A DNA stretch of 64,000 nt from Beijerinckia indica subsp. indica ATCC 9039 (GTDB taxonomy: Bacteria; Pseudomonadota; Alphaproteobacteria; Rhizobiales; Beijerinckiaceae). A model generated the notes under the pieces. The model ran no database searches. It worked only from the letters and a program-made list of their open reading frames with translations, and had not been told where the DNA came from. This document shows positions 17,139-26,253 of the stretch, in pieces. The stretch covers positions 3,291,501 through 3,355,500 of the forward strand of contig NC_010581.1 of the NCBI RefSeq assembly GCF_000019845.1, in the 5' to 3' direction. Position 1 is the first letter of the stretch; every line of letters starts with the position of its first letter. The position numbers were made by a program, and so were the translations under genes.

Positions 17139-17461
17139 CAATCTATCCTCTCGACGAAAACCCGGATCTTGCCGCCACAAGAGAGGCCAGAGCGCCACGC
17201 CGTTTCATCGGCGACACCAAATTCCAGGAGACGCGCGCGGCCATCCTCCAAAACATCCATGGCCTCGGTAATGATCTCGGCCTCAACGCAACCGCCGGAC
17301 ACCGATCCTTCAAAATGGCCTTCGCTGTCGATGACCAGATGACTGCCGCTCGGCCGAGGTGCTGATCCCCAGGTTTCGACTACCGTCGCCAAGGCGACGG
17401 AGCGCCCGCTTTCCCGCCACATTTGCGCCAGCAGGAGGAGATCGTCGTCTCTCATCATCAT
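17138..17461 (-). CDS. XdhC/CoxI N-terminal domain protein (split XdhC)
   Basis: This 107-residue protein consists only of the XdhC_CoxI domain: LATVVETWGSAPRPSGSHLV, GSVSGGCVEAEI and the conserved-Cys motif SGLSCGGKIRVFVE. In many bacteria this domain is fused to the Rossmann part encoded next door. Here the two are separate, overlapping genes, presumably forming a complex for cofactor handling. It is the first gene of a three-gene Mo-cofactor maturation operon with MocA. Confidence 0.88.
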   Translation of the reverse strand: MMMRDDDLLLLAQMWRESGRSVALATVVETWGSAPRPSGSHLVIDSEGHFEGSVSGGCVEAEIITEAMDVLEDGRARLLEFGVADETAWRSGLSCGGKIRVFVERID

Positions 17462-17720
17462 TTCCGTCCACCAACCCGCACCTCTCTCCCTTCATGTTGT
17501 CCGAAGAGCCGGCGGACACAAGTTCGGGATGAACGCATTTCAGTGAATACTCGTCACTGCCATTGGGCCTCACAGCGATGAATGTCAAAGAAGCACAATC
17601 GGTCGCGCGATCGGCCTGCTCACCCCTTTATCGAGAGCCCGCGATGCGCCATAAAACGCGGAGTCTCGGCCCCGATTCGGATCATAAAGTGAAGGCCAAG
17701 ATAACGGGGAAAGAAGCCAC

Positions 17721-18854
17721 ATGACGCAGATCCTTGTTGCTGGCCGATCCTTTCATGTGCAGGTCGAAGGCCAGGAAGCGCTTCCCGTTTTAATGCTGGC
17801 GCATCCCCTCGGTGCGGATCTCGGGATCTGGAACGCTTTGATCGAGGCTCTGCTCCCCCATTTCCGGATCGTTCGTTATGATGCGCGGGGCCATGGTGGC
17901 AGCAGCGTGGTGGCCGGGCCATATTCCATCGCCGATCTTGGCCGCGATGCTCTAGGCCTTATGGATGCCTTAGGTCTCGACCAGGTTCATTGGCTCGGTC
18001 AATCCATGGGCGGCATGGTGGGCCAATGGCTGCTGGCCCATGCACCCGAGCGTATTGAACGGGCGGTGCTCGCCAATACGACAGCGCGGTCCAATGATCC
18101 GAATGTCTGGAATCAACGGATCGCGACCGTACGCATCCATGGCATGAAAGCCATTGCCGAGGCGGTCCTCGAACGCTGGTTCACATCGGCGTTCCGCACC
18201 GCCAATCCCGCTTTGATCGAGCCCATCCGGCAAACTCTTTTGCGGACGACACCCGAGGGTTATATCGCCTGCTGCGCCGCCATACGCGACATGGATCTCC
18301 ATGAAGCGATTCGCGCGGTCGAGCAGTCGGTTCTGGTGATCATGGGGCAGGACGATCCCTCGACCCCACCCACTGAGGGCTTGGCGATCGCTGAGGCGAT
18401 CGAGGCCGCCCAAACGCTTCTGCTCGAGGCGGCGCATATTTCCCATATCGAGGCGAATGCGCCGTTCACGAAAGCAGTGGTGGATTTTCTCACCGCGCCA
18501 ACCCGGAAGCTCCAGTCTCGCCGGGGTCCCGCCATTGCACGTTCCACGGCCAGAAGACCGACTTCGCCGCGCAAAACATTAACACCCGTCCAGGTGGACA
18601 AACCTCCAGTCAAACGAACGACGACAAAACCGGTCCCCAAGAAGGTCGCGACGAAAGCCGCGCCTCAAAAGCAAGCCAATGCCCCAAAGAGTGCAGTGAA
18701 AAAATCCCTCTCGCGCAAAGGCCCACCCGCCAAAATCCTGGATAAATCGATCGATAGAACCAGGGACCAGGGTGAAAAGACCGAGACGGTGCAAGGCGGC
18801 GCAAAGCCTACGAAAAGCACTTTCTCCCGTCGCCCGCCGACGCGGCGGAAATAA
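17721..18854 (+). CDS. Alpha/beta hydrolase, 3-oxoadipate enol-lactonase-like, with a basic C-terminal tail
   Basis: The 377-residue protein has a hydrolase domain at about 1-262 with the nucleophile elbow LGQSMGGM, an acid in VIMGQDDPSTPP, and a His in AAHISHIEA. It resembles PcaD (beta-ketoadipate enol-lactone hydrolysis), but no other beta-ketoadipate genes are near, so substrate is uncertain. Residues about 263-377 form a Lys/Pro/Arg/Thr-rich tail (KPVPKKVATKAAPQKQ) unlike the family, reminiscent of histone H1-like or nucleic-acid-binding tails. ATG 17721 is preceded by GGGGAAAGAAG. Translation continues in one frame to TAA at 18852-18854, so the tail appears genuine. Confidence 0.82.
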   Translation: MTQILVAGRSFHVQVEGQEALPVLMLAHPLGADLGIWNALIEALLPHFRIVRYDARGHGGSSVVAGPYSIADLGRDALGLMDALGLDQVHWLGQSMGGMVGQWLLAHAPERIERAVLANTTARSNDPNVWNQRIATVRIHGMKAIAEAVLERWFTSAFRTANPALIEPIRQTLLRTTPEGYIACCAAIRDMDLHEAIRAVEQSVLVIMGQDDPSTPPTEGLAIAEAIEAAQTLLLEAAHISHIEANAPFTKAVVDFLTAPTRKLQSRRGPAIARSTARRPTSPRKTLTPVQVDKPPVKRTTTKPVPKKVATKAAPQKQANAPKSAVKKSLSRKGPPAKILDKSIDRTRDQGEKTETVQGGAKPTKSTFSRRPPTRRK

Positions 18855-18874
18855 GGGAAACAGGCTTAGCCCTT

Positions 18875-19522
18875 TTATCGCGGCGCGGATCCAGCGGAAC
18901 CATTATCCGCCACGGGCGCATGATCCGTCACCGCACCTGATTTTGAAGCCGCAGGTGCGGAATGAGACCCGGCGGGTTTGGGAGCAGCCGGTTTCACCGT
19001 TTTGGCAGCAGCCGTCTTGGGGGCAGGTTTCGGGGTGGGATTGGGTGCGGATTTGGCCCCCGCAGGCTGTTCGCCCTCCTTCAAGGAGAAATTGATCGGC
19101 AGCGTCACCTCCGTCTCGACCGGGACATTATCGCGCTTGGCGGCGACGAAATGCCAGCGCCGGACGGCCTCGACGGCAGAACGGTCCAGAATCGGAAAAT
19201 TGCTGCTTTTCTTCACACGAACATCATCGGGATCGCCCTGCGCCGAGATTTTGACGCTCAGCATGACCACGCCCTGCTGATTGGCCATTTTGGCGGATTC
19301 CGGATAGACGGGCCAATTTTTCATGACTTCGCCGGGAATCGGATGCGGCGGGACAAAAGCCCCTTCGGGCTTCGCATCGGCGGTCCCTTCCGCGTGAGCC
19401 GCAGCGAGTCCGCCGGCAAGACACAGCATGAGGGCGAGACTCTTTCGGCCCCGGCGCCAACCGGTCTGGTCATGAGCGGACGTCCCGAAGGCGGGATCAC
19501 ATCGAAGTTTTGGTTCTCTCAT
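18875..19522 (-). CDS. Secreted TonB C-terminal-domain protein with Ala/Pro tail
   Basis: This 215-residue protein has an N-terminal basic stretch, a hydrophobic signal segment at about 28-44 (SLALMLCLAGGLAAAHA), then a TonB_C-type fold at about 60-150 (YPESAKMANQQGVVMLSVKI, AVEAVRRWHFVAAKRD). The last 60 residues are Ala/Pro/Lys-rich. Canonical TonB has the Pro-rich linker before the domain; here the order is reversed. That suggests a periplasmic protein rather than an inner-membrane energy transducer. It converges with the hydrolase gene, the two stops being 21 bases apart. The true start may be a later Met or GTG. Confidence 0.75.
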   Translation of the reverse strand: MREPKLRCDPAFGTSAHDQTGWRRGRKSLALMLCLAGGLAAAHAEGTADAKPEGAFVPPHPIPGEVMKNWPVYPESAKMANQQGVVMLSVKISAQGDPDDVRVKKSSNFPILDRSAVEAVRRWHFVAAKRDNVPVETEVTLPINFSLKEGEQPAGAKSAPNPTPKPAPKTAAAKTVKPAAPKPAGSHSAPAASKSGAVTDHAPVADNGSAGSAPR

Positions 19523-19633
19523 GCCGATATGTCCGATGCTTTTTTAAACGAAGAGGTGGGTGACCGATATAATCTTCTAACCTTCACCCCTTCTGTCAAC
19601 AGCAACGCTTGAGCCGATTTTCGCGCGGCGTTC

Positions 19634-20428
19634 TCAACCGATAATATCCGGCGTTTGCCAGGCGATATGCTGACCTGCATCGACGGCAATCATCTGTCCG
19701 GTGACATTGCGCGCCTGCGCGAGATAAAGCACCGCTTCGGCAATTTCGTCTGGCGTGACGGCGCGCCCAAGCGGCAGGCCGGCCACCTCTTGTTCAAAGC
19801 CCTCCAGTCCCTGCTGGTGATTGGGCAGCACCGGGCCCGGGCCCACCGCATTGACGCGGATGCGGCGGGGCGCGAAAGCCTGGGCCATGGTCAAGGTCGC
19901 TGTCCACAAGGCCGATTTGCTTAAAGTATAGGAAAAGAATTGCGGCGACAGATGCCAGACGCGCTGGTCGACAATATTGACGATCACCGCCTCATTGTCT
20001 TGCGGCACTTGCGCCACGAAATCGCTGGCCAGAATGATCGGTGCGCGCAAATTAACCGCGAAATGCCGCTCCCAGAGCGCGGGAGAGAAATGCGCCGCAT
20101 CATCCCGCTCGAAAAGCGCCGCATTATTGACGAGGAGAGCCATCGGCCCGAGTTTTTGGACAATTGCCTTCATGGCCCCGGAAACGGCCGTGAGATCGGC
20201 GAGATCAAAGGCAAAAACCTCAGCCGTTCCACCGTCCCGGCGGATGGCGGAAGCAAGTTCCTCCGCCTGCGGCCGCGACGCCTCGCTGCAATGGAGAGCC
20301 AGCCGGTAGCCCGCCGCCGCAAGACGCTCGGCAATCCGCCGTCCGAGCCGCTTGGCGGCGCCCGTCACGAGCGCTGCTGGCGACGACGGTTCAAGTCCCG
20401 TCTGTTCTCGCGCCGCCTGTTCCTGCAT
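19634..20428 (-). CDS. SDR-family reductase, pteridine-reductase/FolM-like
   Basis: This 264-residue short-chain reductase has TGAAKRLGRRIAERLA at the nucleotide loop, VNNAALFERDD, and active-site Tyr167 and Lys171 (YTLSK). The usual catalytic Ser is replaced by Asp154 (VNIVDQRV), a feature of pteridine reductases and FolM, which reduce dihydropterins. NADPH use is likely from the Arg in the first loop. The gene stands alone. Function is inferred from motifs only. Confidence 0.85.
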   Translation of the reverse strand: MQEQAAREQTGLEPSSPAALVTGAAKRLGRRIAERLAAAGYRLALHCSEASRPQAEELASAIRRDGGTAEVFAFDLADLTAVSGAMKAIVQKLGPMALLVNNAALFERDDAAHFSPALWERHFAVNLRAPIILASDFVAQVPQDNEAVIVNIVDQRVWHLSPQFFSYTLSKSALWTATLTMAQAFAPRRIRVNAVGPGPVLPNHQQGLEGFEQEVAGLPLGRAVTPDEIAEAVLYLAQARNVTGQMIAVDAGQHIAWQTPDIIG

Positions 20429-20732
20429 ACCCTATCCCACCTCGATCATCTCCCGCTCGGACCATATCACAAGCCCGGAAGAAGAAGGCAAGGCGGCCAA
20501 TATGGTCGTCACAGACGCTCAAGAAACCGTTTAGCGCGCAAGAGCGCTTTGCCGAAAGTGAAATGCGTTCTATCCCTTAACCGATATCCGGCCCGATTCG
20601 GACCTAGTATCGAGAATCGCAAATTCTCGGTACGCCCCTTTTTAAACCGTATCCACTTGTCCTCATTGAATCGCGACGAGTCGCGCTTCAATGAGGGTGG
20701 ATACTAGATGGCCCTCAAACCAGGAGATCCGC
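20429..20732. other. Gap with inverted-repeat element before ubiE
   Basis: This 304-base gap contains the repeat at 20609-20660 and, just before ubiE, a further palindrome (CCTCATTGAA to TTCAATGAGG, 20662-20697). The remainder shows nothing recognisable. Confidence 0.5.
20609..20660 (+). repeat. Dispersed repeat, CGAGAAT palindrome plus ACCGTATCCACTTG
   Basis: A CGAGAATC/ATTCTCG hairpin is followed by a C/T-rich spacer and AAACCGTATCCACTTG. A reverse-oriented copy lies at 23764-23817, so the pair brackets ubiE, ubiB and the DUF3995 gene as long inverted repeats. Confidence 0.65.
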
Positions 20733-21512
20733 ATGACAAGGCCGCGTTCCACGGTGCGCGAGGATGGTGAAGAAACCGATTTCGGCTTCACCCGCGTCCC
20801 GTTGCAGGAAAAGCAGGCGCGGGTCGATGCGGTGTTCCACAAAGTCGCCTCCCGCTACGATCTCATGAATGATCTCATGTCGGCGGGGATGCACCGGCTC
20901 TGGAAGGATCAATTCACCGCGCAGGTCCGGCCTTCACGCACAGGCCCTTTCCGGCATCTCGACGTGGCTGGCGGCACCGGCGATATTGCCTTCCGCGTCG
21001 CGCGCGCCGGCACGCCCAAAACCGAGGTCACGGTGCTCGACATCAATGGTGACATGCTGGAGGTCGGCCGGGAACGCGCCAAAAAGCGCGGTCTTGCAGA
21101 CAGGCTCACCTTCGTCGAGGCCAATGCCGAGGACCTGCCCTTTCCGTCCAATACATTCGATGCCTATACGATCGCCTTCGGTATCCGCAATGTGCCGCGT
21201 ATTCCCCAGGCGCTTTCCGAAGCCTTTCGGGTGCTGAAACGCGGCGGCCATTTTCTCTGCCTTGAATTTTCGCATGTCGATATTCCGGGGCTCGACCGGC
21301 TCTATGAAACCTATTCCTTCCGGGCCATTCCCCTCATCGGCCAATTCGTGACGGGCGATGCCGAGTCCTATCGCTATCTGGTTGAATCGATCCGCCGTTT
21401 TCCCGATGCGGAACTGTTTGCCGATATGATCGCAGAGGCGGGATTCGCACGTCCCTCCTTTACCCGCCTGTCAGGCGGGATCGTCGCCATTCACAGCGGC
21501 TGGAAACTCTAG
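20733..21512 (+). CDS. ubiE: Ubiquinone/menaquinone C-methyltransferase UbiE
   Basis: This SAM-dependent methyltransferase acts in quinone synthesis (C-methylation of the benzoquinol ring). The 259-residue protein shows the family signatures [20 protein letters not shown], motif [13 protein letters not shown], and [20 protein letters not shown]. The start ATG 20733 has AGGAG upstream; a longer form from 20691 would begin inside a repeat. It is followed after about 100 bases by ubiB, the usual partner in this pathway. Confidence 0.96.
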   Translation: MTRPRSTVREDGEETDFGFTRVPLQEKQARVDAVFHKVASRYDLMNDLMSAGMHRLWKDQFTAQVRPSRTGPFRHLDVAGGTGDIAFRVARAGTPKTEVTVLDINGDMLEVGRERAKKRGLADRLTFVEANAEDLPFPSNTFDAYTIAFGIRNVPRIPQALSEAFRVLKRGGHFLCLEFSHVDIPGLDRLYETYSFRAIPLIGQFVTGDAESYRYLVESIRRFPDAELFADMIAEAGFARPSFTRLSGGIVAIHSGWKL

Positions 21513-21524
21513 AGTTCTGAAAAG

Positions 21525-21574
21525 GCATCAAATTTATCCGGAAAGGATGCCCGCTTTTCGGATAGATGTGATGG
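21525..21574. repeat. Hairpin repeat between ubiE and ubiB (GCATC family, degenerate)
   Basis: GCATCAAATTTATCCG-AAAG pairs with CTTTTCGGATAGATGTGATG. It resembles the elements at 11369 and 48399. It may attenuate or separate the two genes. Confidence 0.5.
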
Positions 21575-21610
21575 TGTAAACCCTCCATCCCAGGACAAAC
21601 CGCAGGTGCA

Positions 21611-23182
21611 ATGGTGAGTTTTTCTCCCGGGTCATTCTTGCGTCTCGCGCGCGCCGGATTCGTGCTGGCTCGCGAGGGCGTCTTCATCGCGGTCGACCCA
21701 GTGCTGCTGCCACCGCCCGCGCGCTTGCCGCTCGCTCTGTCCAAGCTAATTGCCCGCAAGGGCGTCAAACCCGGCGGCAATCTCTCGCAAGCCTTCAGCC
21801 GGCTCGGTCCTTCCTACGTGAAATTGGGTCAGTTTCTGGCGACACGGCCTGATGTCGTCGGCCCCGTCGTCGTGCGGGAGCTCGAACATTTACAAGACCG
21901 GATGATGCCCTTCCCGCGTGAGATCGCGGTGGCGACCATCGAGGCTGCCTTTGGCCAGCCGATCGATAAGATCTTCGTGGATTTCGGCGAGCCACTCGCC
22001 GCCGCCTCGATCGCGCAGGTCCATCGCGCTGTCGTCCGGGACGCCACAGGCGAACGCGACGTCGCGGTCAAAATCATGCGGCCAGGCGTCGAGCGGCGTT
22101 TCAAACGCGATCTCAGCGACATGGTCTCCGTCGCCCGGCTCGCCGAACGCTTCATCTCAGACATGCGGCGCCTGAAACTCGTCGAGGTCGTCGACACGAT
22201 GGCGCGGGCGGTCAAGATGGAAATGGATTTCCGACTGGAGGCATCGGCCGCCTCGGAATTTGCCGAAAATACCGCCAAAGACCTGGATTTCCGCGTGCCC
22301 GTCGTCGATTGGGACCGCACCACCAAGGATGTGCTGACCCTCGAATGGATCTCTGGCATCCCTCTTTCCGATGTCGAGGCGCTCGCCGCGCGCGGTTATG
22401 ATCTTCCCGATCTCGGCCGCGTGGTGATCCAATCCTTCCTGCGCCAGGCCATGCGCGATGGCCTGTTCCATGCCGATATGCATCAAGGCAATTTGTTCAT
22501 CGATGACCAGCAGCGCCTTGTCGCCGTCGATTTCGGGATTATGGGCCGCCTCAATTTCAATGAACGGCGTTTTCTGGCGGAAATCATCTATGGCTTCATC
22601 ACGCGCGATTACCGCCGCGTCGCCGAGGTGCATTTCGAGGCGGGCTATGTCCCTCGCACCTATCGCATCGAGGATTTCGCCCAGGCGATCCGCGCCATTG
22701 GCGAGCCAATCCATTCCCGCACGGCCGATCAGATCTCCATGGCGAGGCTGCTGACCTTGCTGTTTGAGGTGACCGCCCTGTTCGAGATGAAGACCCGCAC
22801 CGAATTGGTGATGCTGCAAAAAACCATGGTCGTCGTCGAAGGCGTGGCGCGTAAGCTCGATCCCAAGCTCGATATGTGGTCGACCTCCGAGCCCGTCGTG
22901 CGCCGCTGGATCGAGGATAATCTAGGCCCACTTGGCAAAATCCAGGACGCCGGCCGCGCGCTCGCCCAATTCAGTCGTTTCGCCAGTGATTTGCCGGCCT
23001 TCCTGCAACGCACCGAGGCGCTTCTCACCAATCTCGAAACCGTGACCGGAAGCGGCATCGATTTATCGGAAGCGTCCTGGCATTCCATCGCCAAAGCAAC
23101 CTCCCGTGGCTCACGATCGAGCCATATCGCTCTGTGGATTCTCGCTCTTGCGGTTCTCGCGATTCTGTGGCGCCTTTCCTGA
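21611..23182 (+). CDS. ubiB: Ubiquinone biosynthesis atypical kinase/ATPase UbiB
   Basis: The 523-residue ABC1/ADCK-family protein supports ubiquinone synthesis at the inner membrane. It has the family KxGQ motif (SYVKLGQFLATRPD), the Ala-rich loop region PLAAASIAQVHRA, the catalytic-loop equivalent FHADMHQGNLF and the metal-binding VAVDFGIMG. One C-terminal membrane anchor is seen at about 501-522 (IALWILALAVLAILWRL). The ATG at 21611 gives a family-typical start, although the ribosome site is weak. It lies next to ubiE. Confidence 0.95.
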   Translation: MVSFSPGSFLRLARAGFVLAREGVFIAVDPVLLPPPARLPLALSKLIARKGVKPGGNLSQAFSRLGPSYVKLGQFLATRPDVVGPVVVRELEHLQDRMMPFPREIAVATIEAAFGQPIDKIFVDFGEPLAAASIAQVHRAVVRDATGERDVAVKIMRPGVERRFKRDLSDMVSVARLAERFISDMRRLKLVEVVDTMARAVKMEMDFRLEASAASEFAENTAKDLDFRVPVVDWDRTTKDVLTLEWISGIPLSDVEALAARGYDLPDLGRVVIQSFLRQAMRDGLFHADMHQGNLFIDDQQRLVAVDFGIMGRLNFNERRFLAEIIYGFITRDYRRVAEVHFEAGYVPRTYRIEDFAQAIRAIGEPIHSRTADQISMARLLTLLFEVTALFEMKTRTELVMLQKTMVVVEGVARKLDPKLDMWSTSEPVVRRWIEDNLGPLGKIQDAGRALAQFSRFASDLPAFLQRTEALLTNLETVTGSGIDLSEASWHSIAKATSRGSRSSHIALWILALAVLAILWRLS

Positions 23183-23238
23183 GGCCCAAGCCCCAGCCGT
23201 TTCAGCGGAAAATGCAACAAACTATTGAAAAAATTGAT

Positions 23239-23655
23239 TTATGCTGAAAAGGTGATATCGGCGATGGCCATCGCCAGAAGACCGCAGAGCGGCGAATAGA
23301 TCCATGTGTCGCGCCGCGCAAAGCGCGTCCCGATGATGCGCTTGAAAAAGCCGACATACCGAAAATCACCAATGGCCCGCGCCGCGAAAACAAGAGCAAG
23401 CAAACCTGTCGCGATTTTTGGCAGGGACCCCAAACGCCCGGGCAAAAGGAAGCCTGCCTGTATTGAGATGAGAAGGGCGGCAAGCGCCAAGGCCAGGGAT
23501 ACGGCCAGCGTGCCCAATGGCCTCGGTTGGAACACGGGTTTCCCGTCTTGTTCCGGAATGGCGGCCTCTTTGCCAAAACGCCCGCCAGCCGCCCAATAGG
23601 CATGGAGCAATGCAAGAAACGATAAAGTGATGATGCTGAAGAGGGCTCCAATCAT
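23239..23655 (-). CDS. DUF3995 family membrane protein
   Basis: This 138-residue protein has four predicted membrane segments (about 4-22, 48-66, 80-95, 117-135). The motifs match DUF3995: LLHAYWAAGGRFG near the N-terminus and the C-terminal RRDTWIYSPLCGLLA. The function is unknown. It converges on ubiB. Confidence 0.8.
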   Translation of the reverse strand: MIGALFSIITLSFLALLHAYWAAGGRFGKEAAIPEQDGKPVFQPRPLGTLAVSLALALAALLISIQAGFLLPGRLGSLPKIATGLLALVFAARAIGDFRYVGFFKRIIGTRFARRDTWIYSPLCGLLAMAIADITFSA

Positions 23656-23763
23656 AGTCGCGGCCTTATCACCGATCAGCGAGCCTTGAAGGTCTACGCC
23701 CGCATCATTGAGTTGAAACTTGTCAGTCTGATATTCCCGCCATGTTACCGGATCATAATCTGC

Positions 23764-23817
23764 TCAAGTGGATACGGTTTGAAAAGTGACGGATCGAGAA
23801 TCTGTGATTCTCGATCC
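23764..23817 (-). repeat. Dispersed repeat, inverted copy of 20609-20660
   Basis: CAAGTGGATACGGTTTGAAAAG is followed by a GGATCGAGAATC/GATTCTCGATCC hairpin. It is the reverse complement in layout of the copy upstream of ubiE. Confidence 0.65.
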
Positions 23818-23859
23818 TGCCGGCAATACCCGCTTTGATATCGCGGACTCTATCTTTAA

Positions 23860-23979
23860 TACCAACGGTCATAATAGATGACCGTTGGACCGCTCTTGAA
23901 TTTTCGCTATCGCTTTGAAAAAGCGATAGCGAAAATTCAAGAAAGGAACCAAAGGTCGTTCTTTACGACCTTTGGTATA
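23860..23979 (+). repeat. Three-hairpin dispersed repeat, copy B (best conserved)
   Basis: Three consecutive stem-loops occur here. First is CCAACGGTCAT/ATGACCGTTGG. Second is a perfect 22-base arm pair (23895-23916 with 23920-23941) with a GAA loop, reading CTTGAATTTTCGCTATCGC on its left arm. Third is ACCAAAGGTCGT/ACGACCTTTGGT. It lies upstream of coaBC. Confidence 0.9.
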
Positions 23980-24067
23980 ATACAAACGCGATGGTCTTTT
24001 CAGGTTCCCACAAGGCCCTTATTCCTGAACAATCGGGAGACGGGCAAGAAACTGGGCAAGAAACGGA

Positions 24068-25291
24068 ATGGAAGCGTCTTCAAGTCAACGCATTCTCCTC
24101 GTCGTCGGCGGCGGGATCGCGGCCTATAAGACGCTCGAACTCGTGCGTCTTTTGCGCCGCCGAGGCCATTTCGTGCGCGTCGTTATGACCGACGCGGCCA
24201 GACAATTCGTCACTCCTTTGTCCTTTGCGAGCCTCTCCGGCGCGAGCGTTCCCGAAACCCTGTTTTCGCCGGACGAAGAAGCCAAGATGAGCCATATTGC
24301 TCTCTCGCGTGATGCCGATCTCGTCGTCGTCGCACCAGCGACCGCCGATCTTCTCGCCAGAATGGCGCAGGGGCTTGCCGATGATCTCGCCACGACCTTG
24401 CTGCTCGCGACCGATAAACGGGTGCTCGTCGCGCCCGCGATGAATGTGCGCATGTGGCTGCATCCGGCAATGCAGCGCAATATGGCGACGCTCCTCGCCG
24501 ATGGGATCCTCCGTGTCGGACCGGAGGAAGGCGACATGGCCTGTGGTGAATATGGCCCCGGCCGCATGAGCGAACCGCAGGACCTTCTCAAAGCTATCGA
24601 GGACGCCCTGGCGGAGACACCAGCCTCCACCCTGCTTGCCGGTCAAAAAGTCATCGTGACCTCGGGGCCAACGCATGAGCCGCTCGATCCCGTGCGCTAT
24701 CTCGCCAATCGCTCGTCCGGCAAACAGGGCCATGCGATCGCCGCCGCAGCGGCGGCGGCAGGTGCCGATGTTGTGCTCGTGAGTGGTCCCGTCGCGATTG
24801 CCGACCCGCCAGGCGTCACAACCCGGCATGTCGAGACGGCGCGCGACATGCTGGCGGCCGTCACCGAGGCTCTACCGGCGGATCTTTTCATCGGCGCGGC
24901 CGCCGTCGCCGATTGGCGTCCCCTCATCGATGCAGACGAAAAAATCAAAAAGAATGGCGGTGCGCCCCCTTCCTTGACCCTGGTCGAGAATCCCGACATT
25001 CTGGCGACCATCGCCAAAACGGGCCCGCACAGGCCAAAACTGGTGATTGGCTTTGCCGCCGAGACTCAGGCCCTGCTTGACCATGCACGCTCAAAATTGG
25101 AGCGCAAACAGTGCGACATGATCGTCGCTAATCATGTCGGCCGAGGGTCGGACGTCATGGGCGGCGATTTCAATCAGGTGACCTTATTGTCCCACTCCGG
25201 CGAGGAAAGCTGGCCTCCCTTGCGCAAGGAAGATGTGGCGCGCCGCCTGATCGCCACCTGCGCCAATCTGCTCGCGGAACAAGCCGAATGA
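24068..25291 (+). CDS. coaBC: Bifunctional phosphopantothenoylcysteine decarboxylase / phosphopantothenate-cysteine ligase
   Basis: CoaBC catalyses two steps of coenzyme A synthesis. The 407-residue protein has the flavin-dependent CoaC half with active-site His76 (MSHIALS), Asn126 (PAMNVRMW) and Cys159 ([13 protein letters not shown]). The CoaB half starts at about residue 190 ([30 protein letters not shown]). Length is normal. The stop overlaps the dut start by four bases (ATGA), so dut and the rrf2-type gene are cotranscribed. An intergenic three-hairpin repeat lies about 90 bases upstream. Confidence 0.96.
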   Translation: MEASSSQRILLVVGGGIAAYKTLELVRLLRRRGHFVRVVMTDAARQFVTPLSFASLSGASVPETLFSPDEEAKMSHIALSRDADLVVVAPATADLLARMAQGLADDLATTLLLATDKRVLVAPAMNVRMWLHPAMQRNMATLLADGILRVGPEEGDMACGEYGPGRMSEPQDLLKAIEDALAETPASTLLAGQKVIVTSGPTHEPLDPVRYLANRSSGKQGHAIAAAAAAAGADVVLVSGPVAIADPPGVTTRHVETARDMLAAVTEALPADLFIGAAAVADWRPLIDADEKIKKNGGAPPSLTLVENPDILATIAKTGPHRPKLVIGFAAETQALLDHARSKLERKQCDMIVANHVGRGSDVMGGDFNQVTLLSHSGEESWPPLRKEDVARRLIATCANLLAEQAE

Positions 25292-25770
25292 CAATGCCGC
25301 CTCCCCGGCCTCCCCGTATTCTCGTCAAACGCCTGGCGCATGCGGAAGGTCTCGCGTTGCCCGCCTATCAGACGGCGGGCGCGGCGGGGCTCGATCTCGC
25401 CGCCGCTTTGCCGCATGGCACCACATTGGTCCTGGAGCCCGGCGGACGCCATCTCTTGCCGACCGGCTTCTGTCTCGAAATTCCGGAGGGCTATGAAGCC
25501 CAGGTCCGCCCGCGTTCAGGGCTCGCGCGCAAACATGGAGTGACGGTTCTGAATACGCCGGGCACGATCGACGCTGATTATCGCGGCGAGATCGGCGTCA
25601 TTCTGATCAATATGGGGGATGAGCCTTTCGAGATCGTCAGAGGCACGCGCATTGCCCAGCTCGTCGTCGCGCCCTGTGTGCAGGCCGAATTGATCGAGAC
25701 GCATACATTGAGCGACACCGAGCGTGGTGAGGACGGTTTCGGCTCGACGGGGCATGGATCACACCAATGA
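25288..25770 (+). CDS. dut: Deoxyuridine 5'-triphosphate nucleotidohydrolase (dUTPase)
   Basis: dUTPase hydrolyses dUTP to dUMP, keeping uracil out of DNA. The 160-residue protein carries all five motifs of the trimeric enzyme: [37 protein letters not shown], and the C-terminal [12 protein letters not shown] lid. It overlaps coaBC at its start and the Rrf2 gene at its end, both by four bases. Confidence 0.96.
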   Translation: MTMPPPRPPRILVKRLAHAEGLALPAYQTAGAAGLDLAAALPHGTTLVLEPGGRHLLPTGFCLEIPEGYEAQVRPRSGLARKHGVTVLNTPGTIDADYRGEIGVILINMGDEPFEIVRGTRIAQLVVAPCVQAELIETHTLSDTERGEDGFGSTGHGSHQ

Positions 25771-26216
25771 TCCTGTTGTCGCGCCGCAATCTCCTGGCAC
25801 TCGCCGCTGTCACCGATATCGCTTTGCATGCGCGGCCCCTGCCGGTCGCCGCCAAGGCGCTTGCGAGCCGCCTGCAATTGCCGCCACGTCATCTTGAAAC
25901 CCTGCTCCAAGCCTTGGTGAGGGCCAATATTCTCAAAGGTGTGCGGGGTCCACGCGGCGGCTATGAACTGGCACGCGAACGCCGCCGTATCACCGCCGCC
26001 GATATTCTGCGCGCCATCCTGAACGAACAGGATTCCGAAAACGGCCTTATTCAGCCTTGCGGGCTCGTCGAACATGTGGTCGGCCCTCTTGTGGAAGAGG
26101 CCGGCAAAGCCTTTGTCAGTGAATTGGAGCGCCTGACCATCGATGATTTCTGCCGGCTGGCGGAAACCAAGCAACTGAACCTCGGCCTTCCAGTCGGGCC
26201 GGATTTTGCAATTTAA
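25767..26216 (+). CDS. Rrf2-family transcriptional regulator
   Basis: This 149-residue winged-helix regulator has the Rrf2 DNA-binding pattern ([35 protein letters not shown], then [12 protein letters not shown]). In IscR and NsrR three Cys ligate an Fe-S cluster; here only one Cys (QPCGLVEH) is present in that region, so cluster sensing as in IscR is unlikely. No isc or suf genes are adjacent. It is translationally coupled to dut, an unusual partner. Target genes are unknown. Confidence 0.85.
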   Translation: MILLSRRNLLALAAVTDIALHARPLPVAAKALASRLQLPPRHLETLLQALVRANILKGVRGPRGGYELARERRRITAADILRAILNEQDSENGLIQPCGLVEHVVGPLVEEAGKAFVSELERLTIDDFCRLAETKQLNLGLPVGPDFAI

Positions 26217-26253
26217 AAAACACGAAAACTGGATCACAAGGACTTTTCGACCC

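Noticed and set aside
16425..17342. A 305-codon open frame opposite the XdhC genes
   Set aside because: Both XdhC proteins on the other strand have clear motifs; this frame has none.
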